Shown: positions 8,637-18,794, counted from the first letter of the stretch. The stretch is DNA of 38,913 nucleotides from Alteromonadaceae bacterium (GCA_015487235.1 WFQC01000013.1:1-38913), one strand, 5' to 3'. The notes: generated by a model from the sequence alone, not told the origin. Program-made: numbers and translations.

Positions 8637-11600
8637 TTGATTTATCTCTATCCTGCTAATAAAATGGAGAATTTATTAGCACTACTGAATAAAATTCAGC
8701 AAGTATCTCCATTACCTATTTTAAGCCAAGAAATTATTATTGTTCATAACGCGGGAATGCAGCATTGGCTGAATTTATCGTTAGCACAACAACGCGGTAT
8801 TAGCATGAATTTTCGTTATGCTTTGCCGTCACAATATTTATGGCAATTAGTACGAACCTTAGCCAGTGAAGATAAAGTACCTGAGCAGTCGCCTTATTCT
8901 CGTGAAGTGCTGACTTGGCGTATTGATAAATTACTGGCAAGTACAGCAGTATTAGCTGATGACGATTTTGCAGCAGTAAATGATTATTGGCATACTGAAA
9001 AAACACCCACGCAAGCGTTATTAAAACGTTTTCAACTGGCAACACAATTAGCTGATTTATTTGAACAATATTTAATTTTTCGCCCGCAATGGTTAGACGA
9101 TTGGCAGCAAAATAAAATCAGTGCCGACTTTTTGCAAAATGAAAGCACGCAAGTATTAATGCGGTGGCAACGAAAGTTATGGCTTAAATTAACGGCTGAA
9201 TTTGAATATAACCCCAAAGTTATGATCAACTCAGCCATTGAAAATATTGCCCAAAATAAACACCTATTGCCTGAGCGTTTATCTTTTTTTGGTATTAATT
9301 CACTTGCGCCAATTTGGTTAGAATTTATGAGTGCATTAAGTGAACATATTGATGTGCATTTTTTCCACCTTAACCCTTGTTATGACTATTGGGGAGATAT
9401 TTTAACTGAAAAACAAGCTGTTAACTCATTAAGCCAATGGACAACTGCTGCTCTTGAGGAAGATCAGCAATTGAGCGAATTGATCGGCAATCCACTGTTG
9501 GCTAATTTAGGTCAGCAAGGACGAGAGTTTTTAGCGTTATTACAACAATATAGCACTATTAATATTGATGCTTTTGAACAAGCCGATGAAAATTTAGTGA
9601 CTCAAAAAGAAAAAGTGCCAAACAGTGAAGTTAAAACAACCGTTTTACATTGTGTGCAAAACGATATTCTCGCACTAAAAGATGCACGCTTGTCGCCTCA
9701 ATATCGTGTTGATAATTCAATTGTGGTCACAAGTTGCCACAGTGCCTTGCGAGAAGTACAAGGTTTGCATGACTGGTTATTACATCAATTTAATCAAGAT
9801 GCGACTTTAACACCTAAAGATGTTTTGGTTATGTGTCCTCAAGTTGAACATTATGCACCTTATATTGATGCAGTTTTCAGCCGTTCATGGCAAGAAATGG
9901 GGGATGATGTGCCACCGTTGCCTTGTTCTATAGCTGATAGGGTGAGTAAGGATTCTGAACCTTTGGTTGCGGCTTTTTTAGAATTATTGCAACTACCTGA
10001 TAGCCGTTTTCAGGTTTCTAAAATTATCAGTTTACTGCGTTTACCCGCATTACAAGTGAAGTTTGATTTAAGCTTAAATGATATTGAAAAAATAACGCAA
10101 TGGTTAGAGCACGCAGCAATTCATTGGGGATTAGATGGCGAGCACAAACAAGACATTTTGAAGCTTTCTCAAGAGAGTCATATATTTACTTGGCATTATG
10201 GCTTATCGCGTTTGTTATTAGGCTTTACTTTTGGGGATGAAAGCCATGTTTTTCAAGACAAGTTATTACTGCCAGACATTGAAGGTAATGATGCCTTATT
10301 GCTAGGAAAACTTAGCCAATTAATTGAACAATTACATTATTTTGCTAAACAAATGTCGACAGAGAAAACCGCCAGTCAATGGTTGAGCTTTTTACAAGAA
10401 TTATTAGTCGACTTATTTGCAACCGCAGATGAGGCCGCCATAGAAATTATTCAACAAGCTTTAGCTGATTTGGTTGATTATTGTGAAGAAAGTCATTATC
10501 AACAGCCCATTCATTTGGTGGTTATTCGAGAGTTTTTGCAAAACCATTTTAGTCAGCCTGATCCTGGTCGGCAGTTTCTTGTGGGGCAAGTTACTTTTTG
10601 CTCTATGCTACCCATGCGCAGTATTCCATTTAAAATAATCGCCATATTAGGTTTGAATGATGGAGAATTTCCTCGTCAACGGCAACCGTTAGGATTTGAT
10701 TTAATGGCTGCAACACCTGCACAAGTAGGTGATCGTTCAAGACGGGGGGATGATCGTTATTTATTTCTCGAAGCCATTATTTGTGCTCGTAAAGCGTTAT
10801 ACTTAAGTTACCAAGGGCGAAATATTCGTAACAACAATGAACTACAGCCGTCTTTAGTTTTAAAAGAGTTAATGGAATATCTTGATTTAGGTTATGGTTG
10901 GTCATTACTTAATTCATCACAGAGTATAGAACACAGCTCAAGTGAGGCTTGTATTCGTCAGCTTCCGATGCAGGCTTTTAGTGAGCGAAATTATCAAGGT
11001 GATCTGCCAAGTTTTGATCCGCATTGGTTAGCGTTAGCAAGCACAGCAAAAAAAGAAGATAATATTGATAATGTTGAAGCAAAGCTTATTATAGATAAAC
11101 TGGCGGTTAATGAAATAACTATTGATTTAAAAACGCTGGTTGACTTTTTTGATCACCCCAGTCGATTTTTTGCCAAAAAACAACTTAATTTACATTTTGA
11201 AAACTACGACACTGAGTTAAGTGATACTGAACCCTTTGCCGCTAACCACTTAGCTATTTATCAGCTAAAACAAGCGTTGTTGTCTAGCTATTTACATAAA
11301 GACCTTACACCTGATGAAGTGATCCAAGCGGCATCGTTAAGTGGGCAATTTCCTGATCTGCCAACCGTAAAAGTGCAGTTTGATAATTGGCAACAAGAGA
11401 GCCAAGCGTTAGCTAACACTATTATTGATGCCGATGCTCATAACGCTGAAATTCATCAGTATCAACTGATCTTACCGCTTGATGGTGTTACGGTTACCCT
11501 GAAAGCAAATTTAGCAATAAAAGCTGCACAATGTGTTAATTATCGTAGCTCAAGCGCTAAAGCAAAAGATTATATTCACTTATATTTACAGCGCTTATTT

Positions 11601-12101
11601 ATTTTAGCATGGCAACAACAAAATAGCCGACAAGGCATTCATCATGCAGATGGTGCTGCGCTTAAACTTAATGCCGTTGAACAAAGTGTCGGTTGGTATT
11701 TTAATAGTCAAACTCGCCAAATTGCGCAACATTATTTTGCTGAGCTTTCATTTACTCAAGCCGAGAGTGCCCGTGAGAAACTTTGTTGTTTTCTACAATT
11801 TTTCTTAAAAGGTCAGCAACAAGCCTTATTACTTAATGGCGATTTAGGAGCACAATGTTGTCATGCTATTGCCAAAGGGCGTAGTAAAGAAAAGGCTGTT
11901 AACATTAGCTCACAACAACAATTGGAGCATTTTTGGCACGATGATAAGGCTTTTAGTGCTTATGTTCGAGATCCTTATATGCAATTTTTTTGGCGAAGTT
12001 GCCCTCAATTTGAGCTTATTATCGACGACATTAACACTTTATACCATGATCTTTACCAAGCATTGCAAACCGAGAAAGTGGATGTGAGTGAGGTATTATG
12101 A
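8637..12101 (+). CDS. recC: exodeoxyribonuclease V subunit gamma (RecC)
   Basis: RecC is the scaffold subunit of the RecBCD helicase-nuclease and scans single-stranded DNA for the Chi signal during double-strand break repair. The 1154-residue product is slightly longer than E. coli RecC (1122). I chose the TTG at 8637 because the resulting N-terminus (IYLYPANKMENLLALL) aligns with E. coli RecC from its first residues, and TAAGG sits about seven bases upstream. The stretch GMQHWLNLSLAQQRGI and the later GLNDGEFPRQ match conserved RecC segments. The stop overlaps the recB start by four bases (ATGA). The residues that set Chi specificity cannot be judged by eye, so the cognate Chi sequence is unknown. 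Confidence 0.95.
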   Translation: MIYLYPANKMENLLALLNKIQQVSPLPILSQEIIIVHNAGMQHWLNLSLAQQRGISMNFRYALPSQYLWQLVRTLASEDKVPEQSPYSREVLTWRIDKLLASTAVLADDDFAAVNDYWHTEKTPTQALLKRFQLATQLADLFEQYLIFRPQWLDDWQQNKISADFLQNESTQVLMRWQRKLWLKLTAEFEYNPKVMINSAIENIAQNKHLLPERLSFFGINSLAPIWLEFMSALSEHIDVHFFHLNPCYDYWGDILTEKQAVNSLSQWTTAALEEDQQLSELIGNPLLANLGQQGREFLALLQQYSTINIDAFEQADENLVTQKEKVPNSEVKTTVLHCVQNDILALKDARLSPQYRVDNSIVVTSCHSALREVQGLHDWLLHQFNQDATLTPKDVLVMCPQVEHYAPYIDAVFSRSWQEMGDDVPPLPCSIADRVSKDSEPLVAAFLELLQLPDSRFQVSKIISLLRLPALQVKFDLSLNDIEKITQWLEHAAIHWGLDGEHKQDILKLSQESHIFTWHYGLSRLLLGFTFGDESHVFQDKLLLPDIEGNDALLLGKLSQLIEQLHYFAKQMSTEKTASQWLSFLQELLVDLFATADEAAIEIIQQALADLVDYCEESHYQQPIHLVVIREFLQNHFSQPDPGRQFLVGQVTFCSMLPMRSIPFKIIAILGLNDGEFPRQRQPLGFDLMAATPAQVGDRSRRGDDRYLFLEAIICARKALYLSYQGRNIRNNNELQPSLVLKELMEYLDLGYGWSLLNSSQSIEHSSSEACIRQLPMQAFSERNYQGDLPSFDPHWLALASTAKKEDNIDNVEAKLIIDKLAVNEITIDLKTLVDFFDHPSRFFAKKQLNLHFENYDTELSDTEPFAANHLAIYQLKQALLSSYLHKDLTPDEVIQAASLSGQFPDLPTVKVQFDNWQQESQALANTIIDADAHNAEIHQYQLILPLDGVTVTLKANLAIKAAQCVNYRSSSAKAKDYIHLYLQRLFILAWQQQNSRQGIHHADGAALKLNAVEQSVGWYFNSQTRQIAQHYFAELSFTQAESAREKLCCFLQFFLKGQQQALLLNGDLGAQCCHAIAKGRSKEKAVNISSQQQLEHFWHDDKAFSAYVRDPYMQFFWRSCPQFELIIDDINTLYHDLYQALQTEKVDVSEVL

Positions 12102-15100
12102 GTCAAACCATTAAACAGCTGTGTGCTCACACCATTCCTTTAGTGGGTAAACACCTTATTGAAGCAAGTGCCGGTACCGGAAAAACCTACAATATTACGC
12201 GGCTTTATTTACGTTTTTTATTAGAGCGTAAGCTTAATGTTGAACAAATATTGGTGATGACTTTTACCAAAGACGCTACAGAAGAATTACGAGGGCGTAT
12301 TGATAATAGTATTCGAGAGGCCATCAATCATTGGGATGAATTAGTTGAAAAAGAAGAATATTTTCAACACCTAGCACAAAAAATTACTAAAAATGAAGCC
12401 TTAACCTTACTTAAAAAAGCACTACTTTATTTAGATGAAGCGGCTATTTATACTATTCATGGTTTTTGTAAACGGGTGTTAAGTCAACATGCCTTTGCCA
12501 CAGGGATGACTTTTAATGCGGTTATGGAAAGCGATTGTCAAGAACTGGTCGTTGAAGCCACCCAAGATTTTTATCGCCATTTAGCCAAAGAAGCACCAGA
12601 AAATTTTGCACTTCTTGCGCACTTTTGGCAAACCCCTGAACAGTTTGTTACGCAATTTTCAACAGCTATAAAGCAAACAACTCAAGTAGAAGTGTTATCA
12701 GTTGACTATTTTGTTGAACGCTTTATGCAGCAAGCCCAAGTTGCGAAAGCCGCGTTGGCAAGTAATAAAGAGTTTTTATTTACCCATTTAGTTGATAAAC
12801 ACAAAGATAGGATTAAGCGTCAGCAAGAATACCTTGCATTATTTGATTGGTTAAATGCTGTGTTAGTTGATATTGAAAATGCTAAAGCCAGTATGCCTAA
12901 TGCTTTTTTTAATGGTACTCGTTATTCAAGAAAAAAAGAGAAAGAAGCACTTAATGCTATTTTTGCTCCGCTTAAAGCACTACAAAAACAGCACAAAAAC
13001 TTAGCCCAAAATAGGGAAAAGGCGGCAGCTTTTGCTATTGTTCATCAAGGTGTATTAGCGATTCGCCAAGCACTCTTTGATAAAAAACAGCAATTAAATC
13101 AATTAAGTTTTGATGATTTAATAACTAAACTGGCACAAGCACTTGATCATGATGTAAAGCAGCAGTTAGCACAAACCCTTTATGAACAATACCCTGTTGC
13201 TTTAGTTGATGAATTTCAAGATACCGACCCGCAGCAATTTAATATTTTAGAAAAAATATATTTTCAGCAAGAAGCTGCTGCTTTGTATCTTATTGGTGAT
13301 CCTAAACAGGCGATTTATGCTTTTCGAGGTGGTGATGTTTTTGCGTACTTATCAGCGCGAAAACATTGTGAATACCAGTGGTTAATGGAGACTAATTGGC
13401 GTTCATCTGCTTTGATGATCAAAGGATATAATCGCCTTTTTTGGGGTAATGATTTATCCGCCTCTGCTCAAGATGTTTTTGGTTATGATATTCCTTATTC
13501 TCAGGTAAAAGTTTCTCCTAAGGGCGCACAATTAATCCCTTTAGATAAGCATTTTAAGGCATTACAATTTGTGCATTTTAATGAGATTGATCAGCAAAAT
13601 AATAAAGCCAGTAAGCAATCGTTGCGACCCGCAATGGCAAATTGGTGTGCACAAGAAATTACACGTTTGCTTAATCAGGATGAACAAAAGCTTGCAGCTA
13701 AAGATATTGCCATTTTAGTACGCGATGGTAGTGAAGCGGCTGAAATTAAAAAAGCATTACTCGCGCAAGAACTCAGCTCTGTTTACCTTAGTGATCGTGA
13801 AAACCTGCTAAAAACGAAAGAAGCCGATCAACTGATGACGATTTTAAAGGGGATTTTATTTGTTGAGAACGAGCGTTTATTTAGTGCTGCTTTAGCTAAT
13901 CCTTTATTGGGTTTTACAGCGAAGCAATTTTATCAATGTCAGCAAGATCAACAGCAATGGCAACATCTTAAATTTGCTTTTGCCGCTTTGAGAGAACAAT
14001 GGCAGCAAAAAAGCTTTATTAGTATGGCGTTAAATTTACTGCATCAACGCTTTGTTATTCCTGAAAGTGAAAAAGATCGCATACTGACTAATTTGATCCA
14101 CTTATTTGAATTGTTACAGCAAGCGAGCCAGCATCATCAAGACGGACAAGCTTTATTGTTTTGGTTTGAACAGCAAATAAAACAAGAAAGCCCAGCAATA
14201 GAAACCCAGTTACGCTTAGAAAGTGATGAAAGCTTGATTAAAATTGTGACTCAACATGGCTCTAAAGGGCTTGAATACCCTGTGGTTTTTATTCCTTTTG
14301 CTACTCGGCATAAAGATCCGCTTCAGTTTGGTAACAAAGCAGTTTCACTGATCAGCTATCATGACAGTCAAGGTCAGTTAAAACTTAGTTTAGATGCCAG
14401 TGATGATGCTAAGCAAGCTATGCAAAATGAAGCTTATGCTGAAACAATTCGCTTGCTTTATGTGGCGATAACGCGTGCCGAACAGCGCTGTTATATTTTA
14501 ACCGCTAATTTTGATAAAAAAGAAAACTCTCCGTTAGGACGTACATTAAAGTGGGACAAAGATGTTGATATAATAAGCACCTTAACAGCCTTGTCGATAC
14601 AACAAAATGATGCCATAGGCTTTACGGTTATTGATGTTTGTGAAGAGAAAATAATATCAAAACAAAATCATCCTAAAATAATACCAACGGCAGTTAATGA
14701 GCCAGTAAAAGTTGCCAACTTTACAGGGAAAATAGAGCGGAATTGGTGGTTAAGCTCTTTTACGTCGTTAAGTAAAAATATTCGCCATAGTCGTGTTTCA
14801 AGCCCAGATAGAGATCAAGCGCTCGACATTGACATAGCTGATGAAAATCAACAAAGCCCTTATTTACGTTTTAATTTAGCTAAAGGGGCTCATACTGGTA
14901 ACCTGCTACATAATATCTTAGAAAAAACTGACTTTAGTGCGGCTAATTGGCAAGAAACACTGGCTAAACCCTTAGCACACTATGGTGATTTATTGGCGCA
15001 TCGTAGTAATACTATGGCAACTGATGATCAACCAAAGCAACAAGCAGACTTGATAGCATGGCTTGATGAGATAATAAAAACGCCATTAGATCTAGAGAAA

Positions 15101-15655
15101 AAGCTTTCATTGTCGCAGCTTAGTTTTTCACAAACTTTGCGCGAAAGTGAGTTTTATTTTCCGATGGAGCAAGCAAAAGCGTCACAACTTACGCAATTAT
15201 TAGTTGAGCATCGACAAAATTCAGCCCATAAAACAGACACTCAACAATTACACTTACCTCATTATCAAAAGTTGCACGGTATGATGCATGGTTTTATTGA
15301 TTTGATTTTTTGTTATCAGGGTAAATTTTATTTAGCTGATTATAAATCGACTCATTTAGGTGATCACTTTAATGATTATAGTGTTAGCCAATTAGCAAGC
15401 AATATAGAAAAAAATCATTATGATCTACAATATCTTATTTATGCTTTAGCACTACATCGTTATTTACAACAACGTCTCGAAAATTATAGTGTTAACGCGC
15501 ATTTTGGTGGCGTTTATTATTTATATTTACGTGGCATGACAACGGATCCTGCTTATCATGGCTCAGGTGTTTTTTATCGAGAGATTAAAGAAGATGAATT
15601 GAATCGACTTGATAATATTTTTACTGGTACGGCAGGAATTAGTGATGAAAAATAA
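12098..15655 (+). CDS. recB: exodeoxyribonuclease V subunit beta (RecB)
   Basis: RecB is the 3'-5' UvrD-type helicase and the only nuclease of RecBCD; it also loads RecA. The 1185 residues match the usual length (E. coli 1180). Walker A is ASAGTGKT at residues 23-30. Helicase motif II is ALVDEFQDTDP, and the later helicase motifs HGSKGLEYPVV and LLYVAITRAEQR are present. The C-terminal nuclease domain keeps its catalytic residues: D1068 in GFIDLIF, then D1081 and K1083 in LADYKS, each one position off E. coli D1067, D1080 and K1082. The start overlaps recC by four bases and the end overlaps recD by eleven, so translation of the three subunits is coupled. Confidence 0.97.
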   Translation: MSQTIKQLCAHTIPLVGKHLIEASAGTGKTYNITRLYLRFLLERKLNVEQILVMTFTKDATEELRGRIDNSIREAINHWDELVEKEEYFQHLAQKITKNEALTLLKKALLYLDEAAIYTIHGFCKRVLSQHAFATGMTFNAVMESDCQELVVEATQDFYRHLAKEAPENFALLAHFWQTPEQFVTQFSTAIKQTTQVEVLSVDYFVERFMQQAQVAKAALASNKEFLFTHLVDKHKDRIKRQQEYLALFDWLNAVLVDIENAKASMPNAFFNGTRYSRKKEKEALNAIFAPLKALQKQHKNLAQNREKAAAFAIVHQGVLAIRQALFDKKQQLNQLSFDDLITKLAQALDHDVKQQLAQTLYEQYPVALVDEFQDTDPQQFNILEKIYFQQEAAALYLIGDPKQAIYAFRGGDVFAYLSARKHCEYQWLMETNWRSSALMIKGYNRLFWGNDLSASAQDVFGYDIPYSQVKVSPKGAQLIPLDKHFKALQFVHFNEIDQQNNKASKQSLRPAMANWCAQEITRLLNQDEQKLAAKDIAILVRDGSEAAEIKKALLAQELSSVYLSDRENLLKTKEADQLMTILKGILFVENERLFSAALANPLLGFTAKQFYQCQQDQQQWQHLKFAFAALREQWQQKSFISMALNLLHQRFVIPESEKDRILTNLIHLFELLQQASQHHQDGQALLFWFEQQIKQESPAIETQLRLESDESLIKIVTQHGSKGLEYPVVFIPFATRHKDPLQFGNKAVSLISYHDSQGQLKLSLDASDDAKQAMQNEAYAETIRLLYVAITRAEQRCYILTANFDKKENSPLGRTLKWDKDVDIISTLTALSIQQNDAIGFTVIDVCEEKIISKQNHPKIIPTAVNEPVKVANFTGKIERNWWLSSFTSLSKNIRHSRVSSPDRDQALDIDIADENQQSPYLRFNLAKGAHTGNLLHNILEKTDFSAANWQETLAKPLAHYGDLLAHRSNTMATDDQPKQQADLIAWLDEIIKTPLDLEKKLSLSQLSFSQTLRESEFYFPMEQAKASQLTQLLVEHRQNSAHKTDTQQLHLPHYQKLHGMMHGFIDLIFCYQGKFYLADYKSTHLGDHFNDYSVSQLASNIEKNHYDLQYLIYALALHRYLQQRLENYSVNAHFGGVYYLYLRGMTTDPAYHGSGVFYREIKEDELNRLDNIFTGTAGISDEK

Positions 15656-17603
15656 ACATTATCGGCATTTTCTGCATGCAAGCCAGCAATTAGCTAACAT
15701 TGAAAGTATTGATTATTATCTAGCGAATCAATTAGTTTATGCCTACAACCAAGCAGATAATAAACTACTTTATCATGTGTTTATGGCTCTTAGTGAAAGT
15801 TTGCGACAAGGACACACCTGTTTACCTCTTCACGTTATTGCGGGGCAATGTTGGGCAAGTGCGGATGAAAAGACAAATGTTGACGCCAAAAAAGGCTTTC
15901 AATTTCCCAGCATAGAGCGCTTAACAGCACTTTTTTCAAGTGTTGACTTTGACGAACACGCCAACATGCCCGTTATTTATTGGCATGACTGTTTATATTT
16001 ACGTCGTTATTTTAATTTTGAAAAAGAGTTAGCCCAAGCAATAAAAGGTAAATTAACTGGTACAAGGCAACAAACTGATTTAGCACTTTTAACACAATGT
16101 TTGCATTGTGTGTTTCCTGATACTAAGTCATTAAATGTAAAGGAAAATAAAGAACCAGATTGGCAAATGATCAGTGTAGCCAATGCACTTAATAAAGATT
16201 TTACTATTATTGCGGGTGGGCCAGGTACGGGTAAAACTTATACGGTAACTAAGCTATTAGCAGCCATTATTTTAAAGGCTAAGTTACAACAAAAAGCATT
16301 ACCAACTATTGCTATGGTTGCTCCTACAGGTAAAGCGGCGCAGCGTTTGTCTGAATCTATTGGTAAAACAGTCAGCCAATTTCGCCGCCAACTTAATACG
16401 CTTAGCGATGATATTTTAGCGGCAATACCAGAGCAAGCACAAACCATACACCGTTTACTTGGGGTTATTCCTAACCAATTACAGTTTAAACATCATCAAG
16501 ATAATCTACTGGCGATTGAAGTGTTGTTAGTTGATGAAGCTTCTATGGTTGATCTTGCTCTTATGACTCGTTTATTTAGAGCCTTACCTGAACATTGCCA
16601 AGTCATATTACTCGGTGATGCCGACCAGCTACCTTCGGTGCAATCTGGGTCAGTGTTAAATGAATTAGCGCCTAAGCCGCACTTAGGCTATAGCAAAACT
16701 AATATGACTTATTTACAGCAATTAACGGGGCAAAACATTAGCAGCTTTCTCGCAAAAGAGAGTTATGCTAGCGATCATTTAACGCTACTAACGCAGAGCC
16801 GTCGCTTTGACGGTGAAGGCGGCATTGGTTTATTAGCCAAGGCGGTTATCGAGGGTGAAAGTCACTCGAGTTGGCAATTATTGCAACAGCAAAACTCGCA
16901 ACTTACACACGTATCGAGCAAAACATTAACGGCTGATAACGATTATTTAATGCCTTTAGTAAAGCAGTATTTTTTACCTTTGCTTGACTGCAACACCATA
17001 GATGAAGCCTTTGAGTGTTTTAAACAATTTCGAGTACTTGTGGCCACCCGACAAGGAAAAAGTGGCGTTGAATTTTTTAATGAAGAAATAAAAAATCGTT
17101 TGCAAAGGTTATGGCAACAAAAGAGTGGCCAAGTATTAGCGATTAATAGTTTATATCATGGTCAACCCATTATGATCAGTGAAAATAATTATCAAACGGG
17201 GTTATTTAATGGTGATATTGGTTTTATTTGGCAAGATCAAGCTGGGCATTTAATGGCGGTTTTTGAAACCAATACAGATCAGCCAGCTTTTGAAGAAAAC
17301 AGTACAAATGAGCCAACAAACTACCGCTATTTTTTGATCAGTCAATTGCCTCAGTATGAAACCGTATATGCGATGACAATTCATAAAACTCAAGGCTCAG
17401 AATTTGAGCATGTTTTGATGGTATTACCAGAACAAAGTGATCATCAATTATTATCGCGAGAATTACTTTACACTGGGATAACGCGTGCTAAAAAACACTT
17501 GAGTGTTGTGGCAAAGTCTACGGTTTGGCAACAAGCGGTACAACAAAAAGTTAAACGTTATGCTAACTTAGCTAAAAGGCTCACAGCATGTCCTCTAAAT
17601 TAA
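15645..17603 (+). CDS. recD: exodeoxyribonuclease V subunit alpha (RecD)
   Basis: RecD is the 5'-3' superfamily 1B helicase of RecBCD. Walker A is GGPGTGKTYT (K197), Walker B is LLVDEASMVD, a third motif reads LGDADQLPSVQSG, and the C-terminal motifs are MTIHKTQGSEF and YTGITRAKKH. I placed the start at the ATG at 15645 (652 residues), which begins MKNKHYRHFL. The frame stays open further upstream inside recB, but AGGA at 15634-15637 fits 15645 or a GTG at 15642. The gene overlaps the recB end by 11 bases. The frame closes at 17603, with a roughly 200-bp structured gap before the next gene. Confidence 0.95.
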   Translation: MKNKHYRHFLHASQQLANIESIDYYLANQLVYAYNQADNKLLYHVFMALSESLRQGHTCLPLHVIAGQCWASADEKTNVDAKKGFQFPSIERLTALFSSVDFDEHANMPVIYWHDCLYLRRYFNFEKELAQAIKGKLTGTRQQTDLALLTQCLHCVFPDTKSLNVKENKEPDWQMISVANALNKDFTIIAGGPGTGKTYTVTKLLAAIILKAKLQQKALPTIAMVAPTGKAAQRLSESIGKTVSQFRRQLNTLSDDILAAIPEQAQTIHRLLGVIPNQLQFKHHQDNLLAIEVLLVDEASMVDLALMTRLFRALPEHCQVILLGDADQLPSVQSGSVLNELAPKPHLGYSKTNMTYLQQLTGQNISSFLAKESYASDHLTLLTQSRRFDGEGGIGLLAKAVIEGESHSSWQLLQQQNSQLTHVSSKTLTADNDYLMPLVKQYFLPLLDCNTIDEAFECFKQFRVLVATRQGKSGVEFFNEEIKNRLQRLWQQKSGQVLAINSLYHGQPIMISENNYQTGLFNGDIGFIWQDQAGHLMAVFETNTDQPAFEENSTNEPTNYRYFLISQLPQYETVYAMTIHKTQGSEFEHVLMVLPEQSDHQLLSRELLYTGITRAKKHLSVVAKSTVWQQAVQQKVKRYANLAKRLTACPLN

Positions 17604-17660
17604 GTGAACAAAATTCAAACTCGAAAGGTCAATACGCCCTAAGTTTATCGTAAAAAATAG

Positions 17661-17689
17661 GATAGTGAGCGGATAGCACTTGCACTATC
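17661..17689 (+). repeat. inverted repeat downstream of recD
   Basis: GATAGTG (17661-17667) and CACTATC (17683-17689) form seven-base arms. The same right-hand arm can instead pair with GCGGATAG (17669-17676) if one base is bulged. No T-run follows, so it is not a standard terminator. Confidence 0.45.
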
Positions 17690-17710
17690 GCTGACTTATA
17701 TGACAACGTC

Positions 17711-17777
17711 TATAGTCATTACTTTTTAATGCGGCAATATTTCTTGAAATAGGCGCATTATGTGTAATGACTCTATA
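17711..17777 (+). repeat. nested inverted repeat upstream of the DUF3087 gene
   Basis: Four arms nest around one centre: TATA (17711-17714 with 17774-17777), GTCATTAC with GTAATGAC (17715-17722 with 17764-17771), TAATGCG with CGCATTA (17727-17733 with 17754-17760) and ATTTC with GAAAT (17739-17743 with 17746-17750). About 24 pairs could form, interrupted by small internal loops. It ends 34 bases before the DUF3087 start codon, so it probably lies in that gene's promoter or 5' leader. It could be a regulatory leader, a cruciform, or a small repeat element. Confidence 0.6.
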
Positions 17778-17811
17778 CAGCAAATTACTGTATTTTTTTA
17801 AAAGGTTTTAC

Positions 17812-18318
17812 ATGAAATTAATAGAAATTAATAAAGCACGCTATCGTAAACATTTAAATATTATTATTGTTGGTTTTATCCTTGGTTTTACCTTGCTTTC
17901 ACTCATTTATGGTCAAGTGCTTATTGCCTTATTTAGCGATGGTGAAGGTAGTAATTTTCGCTACAATTTAACAGGCGTTATTTTAGGGTTATTCACTTCA
18001 GCCATCGTATTGAGTAAATTGCGTGAACATGATTTTTTCAAAGAAGTTTATTATGTTTGGCAGTTAAAACAGTTAATGAACTTAATTTACCGTAAACTAA
18101 AAAAAATTAAAGCTCGAGCAGATGAAAATGATGTAAATGCCTTGATTATTTTACTTTATTACTACCAAGCATCGCAGCAAGTGTATTTATTAGATGACAA
18201 TACGCTAACTTTGTCGACAACAACAAAAGCACTTGCCGACATACAAGAAAAAATATCCAGCCTAAACTTAACACTATCAAGTGACGACTTTAATAAATCA
18301 ATGCTTGATAGTTTTTAA
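17812..18318 (+). CDS. DUF3087 family membrane protein
   Basis: This 168-residue protein of unknown function resembles the DUF3087 family. Two hydrophobic segments (about residues 13-40 and 52-72) precede a basic stretch (RKLKKIKARADE) and an apparently soluble, helix-rich C-terminal half. I chose the ATG at 17812, with AAAAGG just upstream. An in-frame ATG at 17767 lies inside the right arm of the inverted repeat above and is unlikely. The gene stands alone between recD and a VOC-fold gene, and a short hairpin follows its stop. Nothing in the sequence points to a biochemical role. Confidence 0.75.
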   Translation: MKLIEINKARYRKHLNIIIVGFILGFTLLSLIYGQVLIALFSDGEGSNFRYNLTGVILGLFTSAIVLSKLREHDFFKEVYYVWQLKQLMNLIYRKLKKIKARADENDVNALIILLYYYQASQQVYLLDDNTLTLSTTTKALADIQEKISSLNLTLSSDDFNKSMLDSF

Positions 18319-18319
18319 C

Positions 18320-18346
18320 GAACCTGAACTCAGGTTCACTATTTTA
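18320..18346 (+). terminator. possible terminator after the DUF3087 gene
   Basis: GAACCTG (18320-18326) and CAGGTTC (18331-18337) form a perfect seven-pair stem with a four-base loop. ACTATTTT follows, which is only a partial T-tract. It lies directly after the DUF3087 stop. Confidence 0.45.
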
Positions 18347-18368
18347 AGAATTAAAAAAGGGGAACGCC

Positions 18369-18758
18369 ATGATAGGTTACGTTACATTAGGAACAAATGA
18401 TTTAGCTAAAGCGGTTACGTTTTATGATCAACTTTTTGGCTCTATTGGAGCTAAACGTTTTCTTGAGAGCGATAGCTTTGTTGCGTGGTCAAAATCGCCT
18501 GAGCAACCGGGCATTTCGATTACTAAGCCATTTAATGGTCAAACAGCAACACCGGGAAACGGCACTATGGTTGCGATTGAATTTAGCTCACCAGAAGAAG
18601 TAGATGCTTTTTATCAAAAAGCCATGGAGCTTGGTGCAACCGATGAAGGCAAACCCGGTTTTAGAGATGAAGTAGCAGGCTTTTATGCGGGTTATTTTAG
18701 GGATCTTGACGGCAACAAATTAAATGGATTTTATCTTGATATGTCAGCAATGACATAA
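18369..18758 (+). CDS. VOC-superfamily (glyoxalase/bleomycin-resistance fold) protein
   Basis: This is a 129-residue single-domain protein with two beta-alpha-beta-beta-beta modules typical of the vicinal oxygen chelate superfamily. It begins GYVTLGTNDLAKAVTFYDQLF and closes with YFRDLDGNKLNGFY. AAGGGGA sits ahead of the ATG. The usual first metal ligand near the N-terminus (His) is absent, as is the second-half His, so glyoxalase I activity is not supported. Such proteins can be metal-independent binding proteins or have unassigned reactions. It lies between the DUF3087 and isoaspartyl-peptidase genes with short gaps, but no shared function is evident. Confidence 0.85.
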   Translation: MIGYVTLGTNDLAKAVTFYDQLFGSIGAKRFLESDSFVAWSKSPEQPGISITKPFNGQTATPGNGTMVAIEFSSPEEVDAFYQKAMELGATDEGKPGFRDEVAGFYAGYFRDLDGNKLNGFYLDMSAMT

Positions 18759-18794
18759 AATACCTTTTGGGTGCATTTTATATAAGGTTTTACC

